This document shows positions 17,660 through 26,526 of a DNA stretch of 64,000 nt, piece after piece. The DNA is from Nostocoides_A vanveenii (GTDB lineage: Bacteria > Actinomycetota > Actinomycetes > Actinomycetales > Dermatophilaceae). Under the pieces are notes generated by a model. The model was not told the DNA's origin. It ran no database searches and saw only the letters and a program-made list of their open reading frames with translations. Positions within the stretch are counted from its first letter, which is position 1, and every line of letters begins with the position of its first letter. The translations under genes and the position numbers were made by a program. The stretch lies in NCBI RefSeq assembly GCF_039531165.1, contig NZ_BAAAPN010000045.1, positions 1-64,000 on the forward strand. The letters run 5' to 3'.

Positions 17660-18523
17660 ATGCCGCTGACCTACGCAAGTGTGACTCCGGGCGTGATCTC
17701 TGCGCGCCGGCCCGTCCCGGGGGCCATCGCTCGCCCCGAGTATGTCGACCGGCCGGCACCCGCGCGCTACACCGGGCCCGAGGTCAAGGACGCCGAGACG
17801 ATCGAGAAGATGCGGATCGCCGGCCGGATCGCCGCCCAGGCGATGGCGGCGGCGGCAGCGGCCATCGCCCCGGGCGTGACGACCGACGAGATCGACCGGG
17901 TCGGGCACGAGTTCCTCCTTGACCATGGCGCCTACCCCTCGACCCTCGGCTACCGCAGCTTCCCCAAATCGCTGTGCACCTCGGTCAACGAGGTGATCTG
18001 TCACGGCATCCCGGACTCGCGCCGGCTCGAGCAGGGCGACATCGTCAATATCGACATCACCGCCTTTATCCACGGCGTGCACGGCGACACCGATGCCACC
18101 TATGCCGTCGGCGAGATCGACGAGGAATCCCGGCTGCTCATCGAGCGCACCCATGAGGCGATGATGCGCGGCATCAAAGCCGCCACCCCGGGCCGCGCGA
18201 TCAATGTCATCGGCCGGGTGATCGAGTCGTATGCCCGCCGCTTCGGTTACGGCGTCGTGCGCGACTTCACCGGCCACGGCATCGGCACGGCCTTCCACAG
18301 CGGCCTGATCGTGCCGCACTACGACGCCGCGCCGCACTATGCGACGCTGATCGAGCCCGGTATGACGTTCACCATCGAGCCGATGCTCAACCTCGGCACG
18401 CACGAGTGGGAGATGTGGGACGACAAGTGGACCGTCGTCACGGGGGACCGCCGCCGCTCCGCTCAGTTCGAGCACACGATTCTCATCACCGAGCGCGGCA
18501 ACGAGATCCTCACCCTGCCCTGA
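17660..18523 (+). CDS. map: Methionine aminopeptidase, type I
   Basis: A 287-residue metalloprotease that removes the initiator methionine from new proteins. The five metal ligands of the pita-bread fold are visible in context: the first Asp in DIVNIDITAFIHGVHGDTDAT and the second 11 residues later (HGDTD), His in GHGIG (FTGHGIGTAFH), Glu in TIEPML, and Glu in SAQFEHTILIT. HGIPDSRRL is also conserved. A 40-residue N-terminal extension precedes the catalytic domain, as in actinobacterial MetAP1c proteins, and contains several prolines. The ATG overlaps the GTATGCCG octamer. Confidence 0.96.
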   Translation: MPLTYASVTPGVISARRPVPGAIARPEYVDRPAPARYTGPEVKDAETIEKMRIAGRIAAQAMAAAAAAIAPGVTTDEIDRVGHEFLLDHGAYPSTLGYRSFPKSLCTSVNEVICHGIPDSRRLEQGDIVNIDITAFIHGVHGDTDATYAVGEIDEESRLLIERTHEAMMRGIKAATPGRAINVIGRVIESYARRFGYGVVRDFTGHGIGTAFHSGLIVPHYDAAPHYATLIEPGMTFTIEPMLNLGTHEWEMWDDKWTVVTGDRRRSAQFEHTILITERGNEILTLP

Positions 18524-18570
18524 GCGGGACCGCCGCGTGCACGCCGCGCAAGGGGTCTTAGGCGATGGAG

Positions 18571-19431
18571 TCACTCCCAGAAGGAGTGCTCCTCGGCCGG
18601 GAAAGTGCCGGCGGCCACGTCGGCGGCATACGCGCGGGCCGCGTCGGTCAGGGTGCCGCGCAGGTCGGCATACTTCTTGACGAAGCGGGGCGCGCGGCCA
18701 CCGCGCAGGCCGGCCATGTCCTGCCAGACGAGTACCTGGGCGTCGCAGTCGGGCCCGGCGCCGATCCCGATCGTCGGGATGTGTAGCGCCTCGGTCACCG
18801 CCCTCGCCCCAGGCGCGGGGACCATCTCCATGACGACCGCGAAGCACCCGGCCGCCTCCAGTGCCAAGGCGTCATCCATCAGCTTCTCGGCGCCCGCACC
18901 GCGCCCCTGAACCCGGTAGCCGCCGAGCACGTGCTCGCTCTGCGGGGTGAAGCCGATGTGCCCCATGACCGGTATGCCGGCCCGCACCAGCAACTCGACC
19001 TCGGGAACCATGGCGGCGCCGCCCTCGAGCTTGACGGCGTGGGCTAGGCCCTCCTTCATGAAGCGGGTCGCGGTGGCGAGGGCCTGTTGCGGGCTGGCCT
19101 GATAGGAGCCGAACGGCAGATCGGCGACAACCATCGCGTGTTTGGCGGCGCTGGTAACCGCGCGACACAGCGGCACCAGGTGGTCGACAGTCACCGGGAC
19201 AGTGGTCTCGAAGCCGTAGACATTGTTGCCGGCGCTGTCGCCGACCAGGAGCACAGGAATGCCGGCCTCGTCGAAGATCTCGGCGGCATACATGTCGTAT
19301 GCCGTGAGCATCGCCCACTTCTGCCCCTTCTCCTTCATCGACAGCAGATGGGGGATGCGCACCCGGCGCTGCGGTGCCGCCTGGGCGCCGGTGCCATAGG
19401 GGGCGGTGGTCTCGGGGGCTGGCGTCGTCAT
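18571..19431 (-). CDS. panB: 3-methyl-2-oxobutanoate hydroxymethyltransferase
   Basis: A 286-residue enzyme that transfers a hydroxymethyl group from 5,10-methylenetetrahydrofolate to alpha-ketoisovalerate, the first committed step of pantothenate synthesis. The family landmarks are present: MLTAYDMYAAEIFDEAGIPVLLVGDSAGNN, LPFGSYQ, KLEGGAAMVPEV, PVMGHIGFTPQS and the catalytic glutamate region FAVVMEMVPA, then TIGIGAGPDCDAQVLVWQDM. It converges with map. It begins at ATG19431 just after a -10 hexamer. Confidence 0.96.
   Translation of the reverse strand: MTTPAPETTAPYGTGAQAAPQRRVRIPHLLSMKEKGQKWAMLTAYDMYAAEIFDEAGIPVLLVGDSAGNNVYGFETTVPVTVDHLVPLCRAVTSAAKHAMVVADLPFGSYQASPQQALATATRFMKEGLAHAVKLEGGAAMVPEVELLVRAGIPVMGHIGFTPQSEHVLGGYRVQGRGAGAEKLMDDALALEAAGCFAVVMEMVPAPGARAVTEALHIPTIGIGAGPDCDAQVLVWQDMAGLRGGRAPRFVKKYADLRGTLTDAARAYAADVAAGTFPAEEHSFWE
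19284..19304. repeat. Inverted pair of the CGGCATAC octamer (5-nt loop) inside panB
   Basis: CGGCATAC (19284-19291), ATGTC, GTATGCCG (19297-19304): the over-represented octamer appears as a perfect 8-bp hairpin within panB. Confidence 0.6.
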
Positions 19432-19438
19432 ACGCCCG

Positions 19439-19444
19439 ATCCTA
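19439..19444 (-). promoter_or_regulatory. -10 hexamer TAGGAT of panB (leaderless-type)
   Basis: Read on the minus strand, TAGGAT ends 7 nt before ATG19431. No ribosome-binding site is present in the interval. Confidence 0.45.
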
Positions 19445-19613
19445 GGGTCGGCAGGAAATCAGTCGCGTGCTAGCGGCCCTGGACCGCTCGTCATTGCGAT
19501 AGAACACCCTGGCGAGCAAAATTGTCGTTACCCCAGGGTAGATATCCGCGGCTCTTCGTGCTTGCCTAAGACCGGTCGCCTACCGACGACCAAAATTCCA
19601 TGGGAGGAAGCAC

Positions 19614-21950
19614 GTGAAGAGACGGCACGTGGGAGCAGTGTCAGGGGTCGCGGTCGCCGCGGTTGCCCTGGCCCTTGCCCCGTCGAGCGCACAGGCCGGG
19701 TCATCGCCGGCCGCGTCGCCGAAGGACAGCAGCATCAAGTTCCGCCCGGGTGGGGACTCGCTCCCCAACCCGCTCGCCGACGCGCAGGCCAAGTTGCGCC
19801 AGGACGCGGTCGCCAAGCTGCTCAGCGGCCAGGCCACCCTCGAGGGCAGCGGCGCGAACCGCACCATCAAGATCCCCGGCAGCACCGCCCCGGAGGCGCG
19901 CGGCACTGCCGCCGCGAAGGGCCGCTGGGTCTGGTACCCGACCAACCGGGAGGAGACGATCTTCTCCATCCTCACCAATTTCGGGTCCAAGACGATGGCG
20001 GCCACCGGTGGCTCGGCCGGCCCGATGAAGAACCAGATCCCGAAGCCGGACCGCAACTGGGACGGCAGCGCGACCGACGACAACAGCACCTACTGGGTCG
20101 ACGACTTCAACCGCGCGCACTACCTGAACATGATGTTCGGCAAGGGCGAGTCGTTCAAGGACTTCTACCTCAAGCAGAGCCAGGGCCGCTTCCTGGCCAA
20201 GGGCGACGTCTCCGACTGGGTCACCGTCCCCTACAACGAGGCCCGCTACGGCCATAACCCGGTGGCCGGCGACGGCACGTCCGAGGCTGACGGTTACTGG
20301 AACTACGTCAAGGACACGGGCAACTCCTGGTACGACGCGCAGAAGCAGGCCGGCAAGACTGACGCCCAGATCAAGACCTATATCAAGCAGTTCGACAAGG
20401 TCGACCGTTACGACTACGACGGTGACGGCGTCTATAACGAGCCGGACGGCTATATCGACCACTTCCAGGCCATCCACGCCGGTGAGGGCGAGGAGGCCGG
20501 TGGCGGCGCTCAGGGCGAGGACGCCATCTGGAGCCACCGCTGGTATGCCTTCTCCACCGACTACGGCAAGACCGGCCCGGCCTTCAACAAGGCCGGCGGC
20601 ACGCAGATCGGCAACACGGGCATTTGGATCGGTGACTACACCACCGAGCCGGAGAACGGCGGCCTCGGGGTCTTCACGCACGAGTTCGGTCATGACCTCG
20701 GCCTGCGCGATTACTACGACACGGCCGACGGCACCGGCATGGGCAACAGCACCGCCTTCTGGACGCTGATGTCCTCGGGTTCGTGGCTAAACAAGGGCGG
20801 CGACTCGATTGGCACCACGCCCGGCTACATGGGCCCCCACGAGAAGCTGCTGCTCGGCTGGCTCGACTACGACCTGGTGACCTACGGCCAGAACCGCGAC
20901 GTCCGCGTCGGCATCGCCAACAAGGACGGCGAGCAGTTGCCGCAGGCCGTTGCTGTGCTCCTGCCGAAGAGGCAGCACGTCGAGGTCTACAACACCCCGT
21001 ATGCCGGTGCCAGCGAGTGGTGGAGCGGGTCTGGTGACAACCTGCAGAACACCATGTCGCGTTCGCTCGATCTGACTGGCGCCAGCACCGCGTCGGTCTC
21101 GGCGATGATGTGGGCCGAGATCGAGGAGGGCTACGACTACCTCTACGCCGAGGCCTCCACCGACGGTGGGAAGAACTGGAATACGGTCTGGAGCTACACG
21201 GGCGTCAACCCGAAGTGGGCCCCGGTCACCATCAGCCTCAACGCCTACGCGGGCAAGAAGATCGACTTCCGCTTCCGCTACGGCACCGACGGCGGTCTCG
21301 CCGAAGCCGGCGCCTTCCTTGACAATATCGTCGTCAAGAAGGGCTCCACCACGATCTTGACCGATGGCGCCGAGAACGGCGACAACGGCTGGACGCTGAA
21401 CGGCTTCAAGCGGACCACGGGCACCGAGACCGTGCTCTCGACGAACTACTACCTCGCCGAGAACCGCGTCTACAACGGCTACGACGCCACCTTGCGGACC
21501 GGCCCGTACAACTTCGGCTGGTCGAACACCAAGCCCGACTGGGTGGAGCGGTTCCCCTTCCAGAACGGTCTGCTCGTCTGGTACGTCGACAACTACTACG
21601 CCGACAACAACACCTTCGCCCACCCGGGCTCGGGCTTCGCCCTTCCGGTCGACGCCCGTCCGGCCCTGATGGCCATCGCGGGCAGCCCTCTGACCAACCG
21701 GCGCAGCTCCTACGACGCCACCTTCGGCGTGGAGAAGACCGACGCGGTGACCCTGCACAAGAACGGCATCGCGCGGACCTGGCCGTCCGTGATGGGCATC
21801 CGGACCTTCGACGACACCAACCCCAACAAGTACTGGAGCGCGGGCAACCCGCAGAACTCGGTCAAGGTTGCGGGTACGGGCACGAAGATCACCGTTGCCA
21901 AGTCCAACAGCTCCGGCTGGGTCCTCGACCTGCAGGTGCGCACCAAGTAG
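19614..21950 (+). CDS. Secreted immune inhibitor A-like M6 metallopeptidase
   Basis: A 778-residue exported zinc protease. An N-terminal signal peptide (residues 1 to about 29, MKRRHVGAVSGVAVAAVALA...SAQAG) is followed by a propeptide-like stretch, the M6 catalytic region with HEFGHDLGLRD (H356, E357, H360) and the downstream Met-turn region (SSGSW), then beta-rich C-terminal domains (EIEEGYDYLYAEASTDGGKNW, a MAM/jelly-roll-like module seen in InhA). The start GTG19614 has GGGAGGAAG 3 nt upstream. InhA-type enzymes are broad extracellular proteases. It is a single transcription unit ending in a strong terminator. Confidence 0.92.
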   Translation: MKRRHVGAVSGVAVAAVALALAPSSAQAGSSPAASPKDSSIKFRPGGDSLPNPLADAQAKLRQDAVAKLLSGQATLEGSGANRTIKIPGSTAPEARGTAAAKGRWVWYPTNREETIFSILTNFGSKTMAATGGSAGPMKNQIPKPDRNWDGSATDDNSTYWVDDFNRAHYLNMMFGKGESFKDFYLKQSQGRFLAKGDVSDWVTVPYNEARYGHNPVAGDGTSEADGYWNYVKDTGNSWYDAQKQAGKTDAQIKTYIKQFDKVDRYDYDGDGVYNEPDGYIDHFQAIHAGEGEEAGGGAQGEDAIWSHRWYAFSTDYGKTGPAFNKAGGTQIGNTGIWIGDYTTEPENGGLGVFTHEFGHDLGLRDYYDTADGTGMGNSTAFWTLMSSGSWLNKGGDSIGTTPGYMGPHEKLLLGWLDYDLVTYGQNRDVRVGIANKDGEQLPQAVAVLLPKRQHVEVYNTPYAGASEWWSGSGDNLQNTMSRSLDLTGASTASVSAMMWAEIEEGYDYLYAEASTDGGKNWNTVWSYTGVNPKWAPVTISLNAYAGKKIDFRFRYGTDGGLAEAGAFLDNIVVKKGSTTILTDGAENGDNGWTLNGFKRTTGTETVLSTNYYLAENRVYNGYDATLRTGPYNFGWSNTKPDWVERFPFQNGLLVWYVDNYYADNNTFAHPGSGFALPVDARPALMAIAGSPLTNRRSSYDATFGVEKTDAVTLHKNGIARTWPSVMGIRTFDDTNPNKYWSAGNPQNSVKVAGTGTKITVAKSNSSGWVLDLQVRTK

Positions 21951-22014
21951 GCCGCCTCCCGGCCGAGCGGGTGGGCATCGCCCGAGCGGCCGAACGGCAT
22001 ACGTCACGAATAGC

Positions 22015-22052
22015 GGCAGTGCCCCGGGAGCGATCCCGGGGCACTGCCTCGT
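22015..22052 (+). terminator. Intrinsic terminator after the InhA-like gene
   Basis: A perfect 15-bp stem (22015-22029 with 22034-22048, GGCAGTGCCCC.../...GGGGCACTGCC), tetraloop GCGA, followed by TCGTTT. It separates the protease gene from glnA2. Confidence 0.85.
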
Positions 22053-22089
22053 TTACTTCCGCGTAACACGGGTGGGGTTGGATGGGCGC

Positions 22090-23427
22090 ATGGATCGTCA
22101 GCAGGAGTTCGTCCTGCGGACCATCGAAGAGCGAGACATCCGGTTCGTGCGCCTGTGGTTCACGGACGTCCTCGGCACGCTGAAGTCCGTGGCCATCGCC
22201 CCGGCTGAGCTCGAAGGGGCGTTCGCGGAGGGCATCGGCTTCGACGGCTCGGTCATCGAGGGGTTCGCGCGGGTCTTCGAGTCCGACATGCTCGCCAAAC
22301 CGGACCCGGCCACCTTCCAGGTGCTGCCGTGGCGGGGCGAGGCGCCCGGGACCGCGCGGATGTTCTGCGACATCATGCTGCCCGACGGCACCCCGAGCAT
22401 CGCCGACCCCCGCAACGTGCTCAAGCGCACCCTGGCCCGCTGCGGCGAGCTCGGCTACACCTTCTACACCCACCCCGAGATCGAGTTCTTCCTGCTCAAG
22501 AGCGGCTTCGCCCCGGGGCAGCGACCGGAGCCGATCGACCAGGCCGGCTATTTCGATCATGTCCCCAAGGGCATGGCGCACGACTTCCGGCGCGCGGCGA
22601 TCTCGATGCTGGAGTCGATCGGCATCTCCGTGGAGTTCAGCCATCACGAGGGCGCGCCCGGCCAGAACGAGATCGACCTGCGGTATGCCGATGCGCTCAC
22701 CACGAGCGACAACATCATGACCTTCCGCACGATCATCAAGGAGGTCGCCTATGAACGAAACATCTACGCGACCTTCATGCCGAAGGTCTTCGCCGAGCAC
22801 CCGGGCTCGGGCATGCACACGCACATGTCGCTCTTCGAAGGTGACGCCAACGCCTTCTACGAGGCCGGAGCGCCCTATCAGCTCTCCGCGGTCGCCCGGC
22901 AGTTCATGGCCGGCATCCTGCGGCACGGCGCGGAGATCACCGCGGTGACCAATCAGTGGGTCAACTCTTACAAGCGCCTCTGGGGCGGCGGCGAGGCGCC
23001 GGCCTATCTGACATGGGGCCACAACAACACCTCCGCCATGCTGCGGGTCCCGATGTACAAGCCACTTAAGGGCCAGAGCAGCCGGGTCGAAGTGCGTTCG
23101 ATCGACCCCGCCTGCAACCCGTACCTCGCGTATGCCGTGCTGCTCGCCGCCGGTCTGAAGGGCATCGAAGAGGCCTACGACCTCCCGCCGGAGACCGAAG
23201 AGGACGTATGGACGCTCACCAATGGCGAGCGCCGCGCTCTCGGCATCGAGCCGCTGCCCGGGTCGCTGCACGAGGCGATCGCGGTCATGGAGCGCAGCGA
23301 GTTGGTCGCCGAAACCCTCGGTGAGCACGTCTTCGACTTCTTCCTGCGCAACAAGCGCCAGGAATGGGAGGACTACCGGCGCCAGGTCACGGCCTACGAG
23401 CTGGAGCGCTACCTGCCCCGGCTGTGA
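22090..23427 (+). CDS. glnA2: Glutamine synthetase type I, GlnA2-like
   Basis: A 445-residue ATP-dependent glutamate-ammonia ligase. It has the N-terminal beta-grasp segment (FVRLWFTDVLG...), the GS signature FDGSVIEGF, PEIEFFLL, the ATP-site block VFAEHPGSGMHTHMSL and RVEVRSIDPACNPYLAYAVLLAAGLKGI. Its length and the 'SVIEGF' loop match actinobacterial GlnA2 rather than the longer, adenylylated GlnA1. The usual NLYDLPP-type adenylylation loop reads EEAYDLPPETEED, with a Tyr in place. It overlaps the glnE region directly downstream, the conserved actinobacterial order. No Shine-Dalgarno sequence is clear before ATG22090. Confidence 0.93.
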   Translation: MDRQQEFVLRTIEERDIRFVRLWFTDVLGTLKSVAIAPAELEGAFAEGIGFDGSVIEGFARVFESDMLAKPDPATFQVLPWRGEAPGTARMFCDIMLPDGTPSIADPRNVLKRTLARCGELGYTFYTHPEIEFFLLKSGFAPGQRPEPIDQAGYFDHVPKGMAHDFRRAAISMLESIGISVEFSHHEGAPGQNEIDLRYADALTTSDNIMTFRTIIKEVAYERNIYATFMPKVFAEHPGSGMHTHMSLFEGDANAFYEAGAPYQLSAVARQFMAGILRHGAEITAVTNQWVNSYKRLWGGGEAPAYLTWGHNNTSAMLRVPMYKPLKGQSSRVEVRSIDPACNPYLAYAVLLAAGLKGIEEAYDLPPETEEDVWTLTNGERRALGIEPLPGSLHEAIAVMERSELVAETLGEHVFDFFLRNKRQEWEDYRRQVTAYELERYLPRL

Positions 23428-23443
23428 TCGCCGATTCCCGTTA

Positions 23444-23449
23444 TAGGTT
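23444..23449 (+). promoter_or_regulatory. -10 hexamer TAGGTT before glnE (leaderless-type)
   Basis: TAGGTT (also readable as TATAGG two bases upstream) ends 7 nt before GTG23457. This supports that GTG as the glnE start and a promoter of its own inside the glnA2-glnE junction. Confidence 0.45.
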
Positions 23450-23456
23450 GCTGCCT

Positions 23457-26400
23457 GTGGCTGCCGCGCGGACCGAGAGTGCCGGAGCCATGTTTGCCCG
23501 GCTCGGCTTCGCCGACCCGGCGAGGGCCGAGCGGCTGGTGGCTGACTCAGCTCTGACGGGTCTGATCGATCCGTTGGACGACGACTTCGCCGACGGCGTG
23601 ATTCAAGCCCTGGCCGATGTCGCCGATCCGGACCTGGCGCTCCTGACCTTGGTGCGCCTCATGGAGTCGCTGCGGACCAAGATCGCGTCGTCGCCGGATG
23701 ATCCCGCGCTGGGACGCGAACTCCCCGCCCTCATCGCGACACTCCGCCACCCCGGTCCCGGGCGCGAGCGGATCCTGGCGGTGCTCGGTGCCTCGATGGC
23801 GCTCGGTGATCACCTGATCGCCCATCCTGAGCACTGGCGCAGCGTCGCCGAAGCGCGCACCCGGACGGTCGAGGAGCGGGTCGAGCGCCTGGTGAGCAAG
23901 GTGAGCCTCCCTCCGGAGGGCCTGACTCCCGAGGACGCCCTGCGGGTCTACTACCGGCGCGGCCTGTTGGGGATCGCCGCGCTGGATCTGGTGGCACCCG
24001 ACCCCCTGGTGCAGTTGCCGACGACCGCTGCCGCGCTCGCCGACCTGGCCCAAGCCGCGCTGGAAGCGGCGCTCGCGCTGGCGCGGGCCGAGCTGCCCGA
24101 GGAGGCGGAGCAGTGCCGTCTGGCCGTCATCGCGATGGGCAAAGCTGGCGGGCGTGAACTGAACTACATCTCTGACGTGGACGTCATCTTCGTGGCCGAA
24201 CCGGCTGGCGGGGCCGACGAGCCGGCCGCCATGGCGGCCGCGACCAAGGTCGCGACCCGGCTGATGACTGCCTGCTCGGCGTCGACCTCCCACGGCACGC
24301 TGTGGTCGGTCGATGCCGCCCTGCGCCCGGAGGGCAAGCACGGGCCCCTGGTGCGGACGGTCGCCTCGCACCAAGCCTACTACGAGCGGTGGGCCAAGAC
24401 CTGGGAGTTCCAGGCGCTGCTGAAGGCCCGGGTCGTCGCCGGTGATCGCGAGGTCGGCGAGGACTATCTCGCGACCATGATGCCGATGGTGTGGCAGGCC
24501 GCATCCCGCGAGAACTTCGTTGACGAGGTTCAAGCCATGCGCCGACGGGTCGAGGCGCACATCCCGAGCGCGGAGGCCGGCCGGCAACTCAAACTCGGCC
24601 CGGGCGGCCTGCGCGACATCGAGTTCAGTGTCCAACTGCTGCAACTCGTCCACGGGCGCACCGATCCCTCCCTGCGGTCGGGGACCACGCTCGACGGCCT
24701 GGCCGCCCTGGCAGCCGGTGGTTATGTGGGTCGCGACGACGCCGCGGTGCTGGGATCGGCATACCGGCTCCTGCGCACGCTGGAGCACCGGATCCAGCTG
24801 TTGCGGTTGCGCCGCACGCACCTGATGCCTACCTCTCAGTCGGAATTGCGCCGCCTGGGGCGGGCGCTCGGTCATCGGCAGGATGCCGCGACCACCCTCC
24901 TCGCCCAGTGGAAGGCCGAGTCACGCGAGGTGCGCCGGCTGCACGAGCGGCTCTTCTACCGCCCGTTGCTGAATGCCGTTGCCCGCCTGGACAGCGACGA
25001 GGCCAGGCTGACCCCGGAGGCGGCCCGAGAACGCTTGCAGGCCTTGGGTTTCCGCGATCCGAAGGGAGCCTTGCGCCACATCGAGGCGCTCACCGAGGGC
25101 CTTTCGCGGCGGGCAGCCATCCAGCGCCACCTGCTGCCGGTAATGCTGGGCTGGTTCGCTCAGGAGATCGACCCCGACGGCGGGCTGTTGGCCTTCCGCG
25201 ATGTCAGCGAATCCCTCGGCACGACCCACTGGTACCTGCGGTTGCTGCGCGACGAGCCCCAGGCGGCGGAGTATCTCGCCCGCACCCTCGCGCGGAGCCG
25301 GTTCGCCGCCGACGTCCTGCGCTCAGCCCCCGAGGGCGTGCAGATCCTCGGTGACGCGGGCGGGCTGGTCCCGCGCTCGCGCGCGGACATCGAGCGCCGG
25401 ATGCGGGTTGCCGCCTCGATCAAGAAAACGCCCGAGCAAGCCGTCAAGGCGGCCCGCCAGATCCGCAAGGTCGAACTTTTCCGTGTCGCGGTCGCCGACC
25501 TGATGACGGGGCTGGGGTCGTCCGCCGTCGGCGTCGCCCTCGCCGACATCACCGAGGCCACCATCGAGGTTGCCCTCGAAGCGGTGTCGCGGGCCACCGA
25601 GGCCCGCACCGGCCAGTCCCTGCTCACCAAGATCCTCATCATGGGGATGGGCCGGCTCGGGGGCCGCGAGTGCGGTTATGCCTCGGACGCCGACGTCATC
25701 TACGTCCACGATCCGCTCGTCGGGGTGGATCAGGGCGCGGCGCAGGCGCAGGCGCTGGAGATCGTCAAGGACTTGGTGCGGGTGCTCGGCGAGCCCGGAC
25801 CCGACCCAGCAATCGGACTCGATGCCGACCTGCGGCCGGAGGGCAAGAACGGCCCGCTCATCCGCAGCCTGGACTCCTATCGCAGCTATTACGACCGGTG
25901 GGCGGTGACCTGGGAGGCCCAGGCTCTGATCCGGGCCCGACCGGTGGCGGGCGACAACGACCTGGCTGCCGAGTTCCTCGACCTCATCGACCCGATCCGG
26001 TGGCCCGACAGCGGTCTGGATCAAGCCCAGGTGCGCGAGATCCGGAGGCTGAAGGCCCGGATGGAGGCCGAGCGGCTGCCCCGCGGCGCCGATCGGCGCA
26101 CGCACTTCAAGCTCGGCACTGGCGGGCTGTCCGATGTCGAGTGGACCACCCAGTTGCTCCAGCTCGAGCACGCGCACACCTACCCGACCTTGCGCACCAC
26201 CTCGACGCTGCCGGCCCTGCAGGCGCTGGCCCAGGCGCGCCTGATCAGCAGCGCCGACCACGCGACGCTGAGCGAGGCCTGGCAACTCGCCGCCCGGGCG
26301 CGCGATGCCGCCATGCTCTATCGCGGGCGGCCAGTCGATCAGATTCCCAGCGATGCGCGCGAAGCCGACGGGACGGCGCGGATCATGGGCTTGGCGCCCG

Positions 26401-26516
26401 GCTCGGGACAGGAACTGGCCGAAAATTACCGGCGCGTGGGTCGTCATGCCCGGGCCGTCGTCGACCGGCTCTTCTACGGCGAGACGGAGGACGGCCCGTT
26501 CGGGGGGCACGCCTAA
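23457..26516 (+). CDS. glnE: Bifunctional glutamine synthetase adenylyltransferase/deadenylylase
   Basis: A 1019-residue regulator of glutamine synthetase, attaching AMP to or removing it from a tyrosine of GS. Two nucleotidyltransferase halves are visible, each with the GlnE pattern: first MGKAGGRELNYISDVDVIF and DAALRPEGKHGPLVRT...YYERWAKTWE, later MGMGRLGGRECGYASDADVIYV and DLRPEGKNGPLIRSLDSYRSYYDRWAVTWE. GPGGLRDIEF and GTGGLSDVEW mark the two PII-type linker helices. The frame is open to GTG23424, overlapping the glnA2 stop, but GTG23457 fits both the -10 hexamer and the family N-terminus (LGFADPARAERLV follows soon). Confidence 0.95.
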   Translation: MAAARTESAGAMFARLGFADPARAERLVADSALTGLIDPLDDDFADGVIQALADVADPDLALLTLVRLMESLRTKIASSPDDPALGRELPALIATLRHPGPGRERILAVLGASMALGDHLIAHPEHWRSVAEARTRTVEERVERLVSKVSLPPEGLTPEDALRVYYRRGLLGIAALDLVAPDPLVQLPTTAAALADLAQAALEAALALARAELPEEAEQCRLAVIAMGKAGGRELNYISDVDVIFVAEPAGGADEPAAMAAATKVATRLMTACSASTSHGTLWSVDAALRPEGKHGPLVRTVASHQAYYERWAKTWEFQALLKARVVAGDREVGEDYLATMMPMVWQAASRENFVDEVQAMRRRVEAHIPSAEAGRQLKLGPGGLRDIEFSVQLLQLVHGRTDPSLRSGTTLDGLAALAAGGYVGRDDAAVLGSAYRLLRTLEHRIQLLRLRRTHLMPTSQSELRRLGRALGHRQDAATTLLAQWKAESREVRRLHERLFYRPLLNAVARLDSDEARLTPEAARERLQALGFRDPKGALRHIEALTEGLSRRAAIQRHLLPVMLGWFAQEIDPDGGLLAFRDVSESLGTTHWYLRLLRDEPQAAEYLARTLARSRFAADVLRSAPEGVQILGDAGGLVPRSRADIERRMRVAASIKKTPEQAVKAARQIRKVELFRVAVADLMTGLGSSAVGVALADITEATIEVALEAVSRATEARTGQSLLTKILIMGMGRLGGRECGYASDADVIYVHDPLVGVDQGAAQAQALEIVKDLVRVLGEPGPDPAIGLDADLRPEGKNGPLIRSLDSYRSYYDRWAVTWEAQALIRARPVAGDNDLAAEFLDLIDPIRWPDSGLDQAQVREIRRLKARMEAERLPRGADRRTHFKLGTGGLSDVEWTTQLLQLEHAHTYPTLRTTSTLPALQALAQARLISSADHATLSEAWQLAARARDAAMLYRGRPVDQIPSDAREADGTARIMGLAPGSGQELAENYRRVGRHARAVVDRLFYGETEDGPFGGHA

Positions 26517-26519
26517 ACT
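26514..26519 (+). promoter_or_regulatory. -10 hexamer TAAACT of the his operon (leaderless-type)
   Basis: TAAACT contains the glnE stop codon and ends 7 nt before the ATGATG start of hisD. Confidence 0.5.
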
Positions 26520-26526
26520 GGCGGCC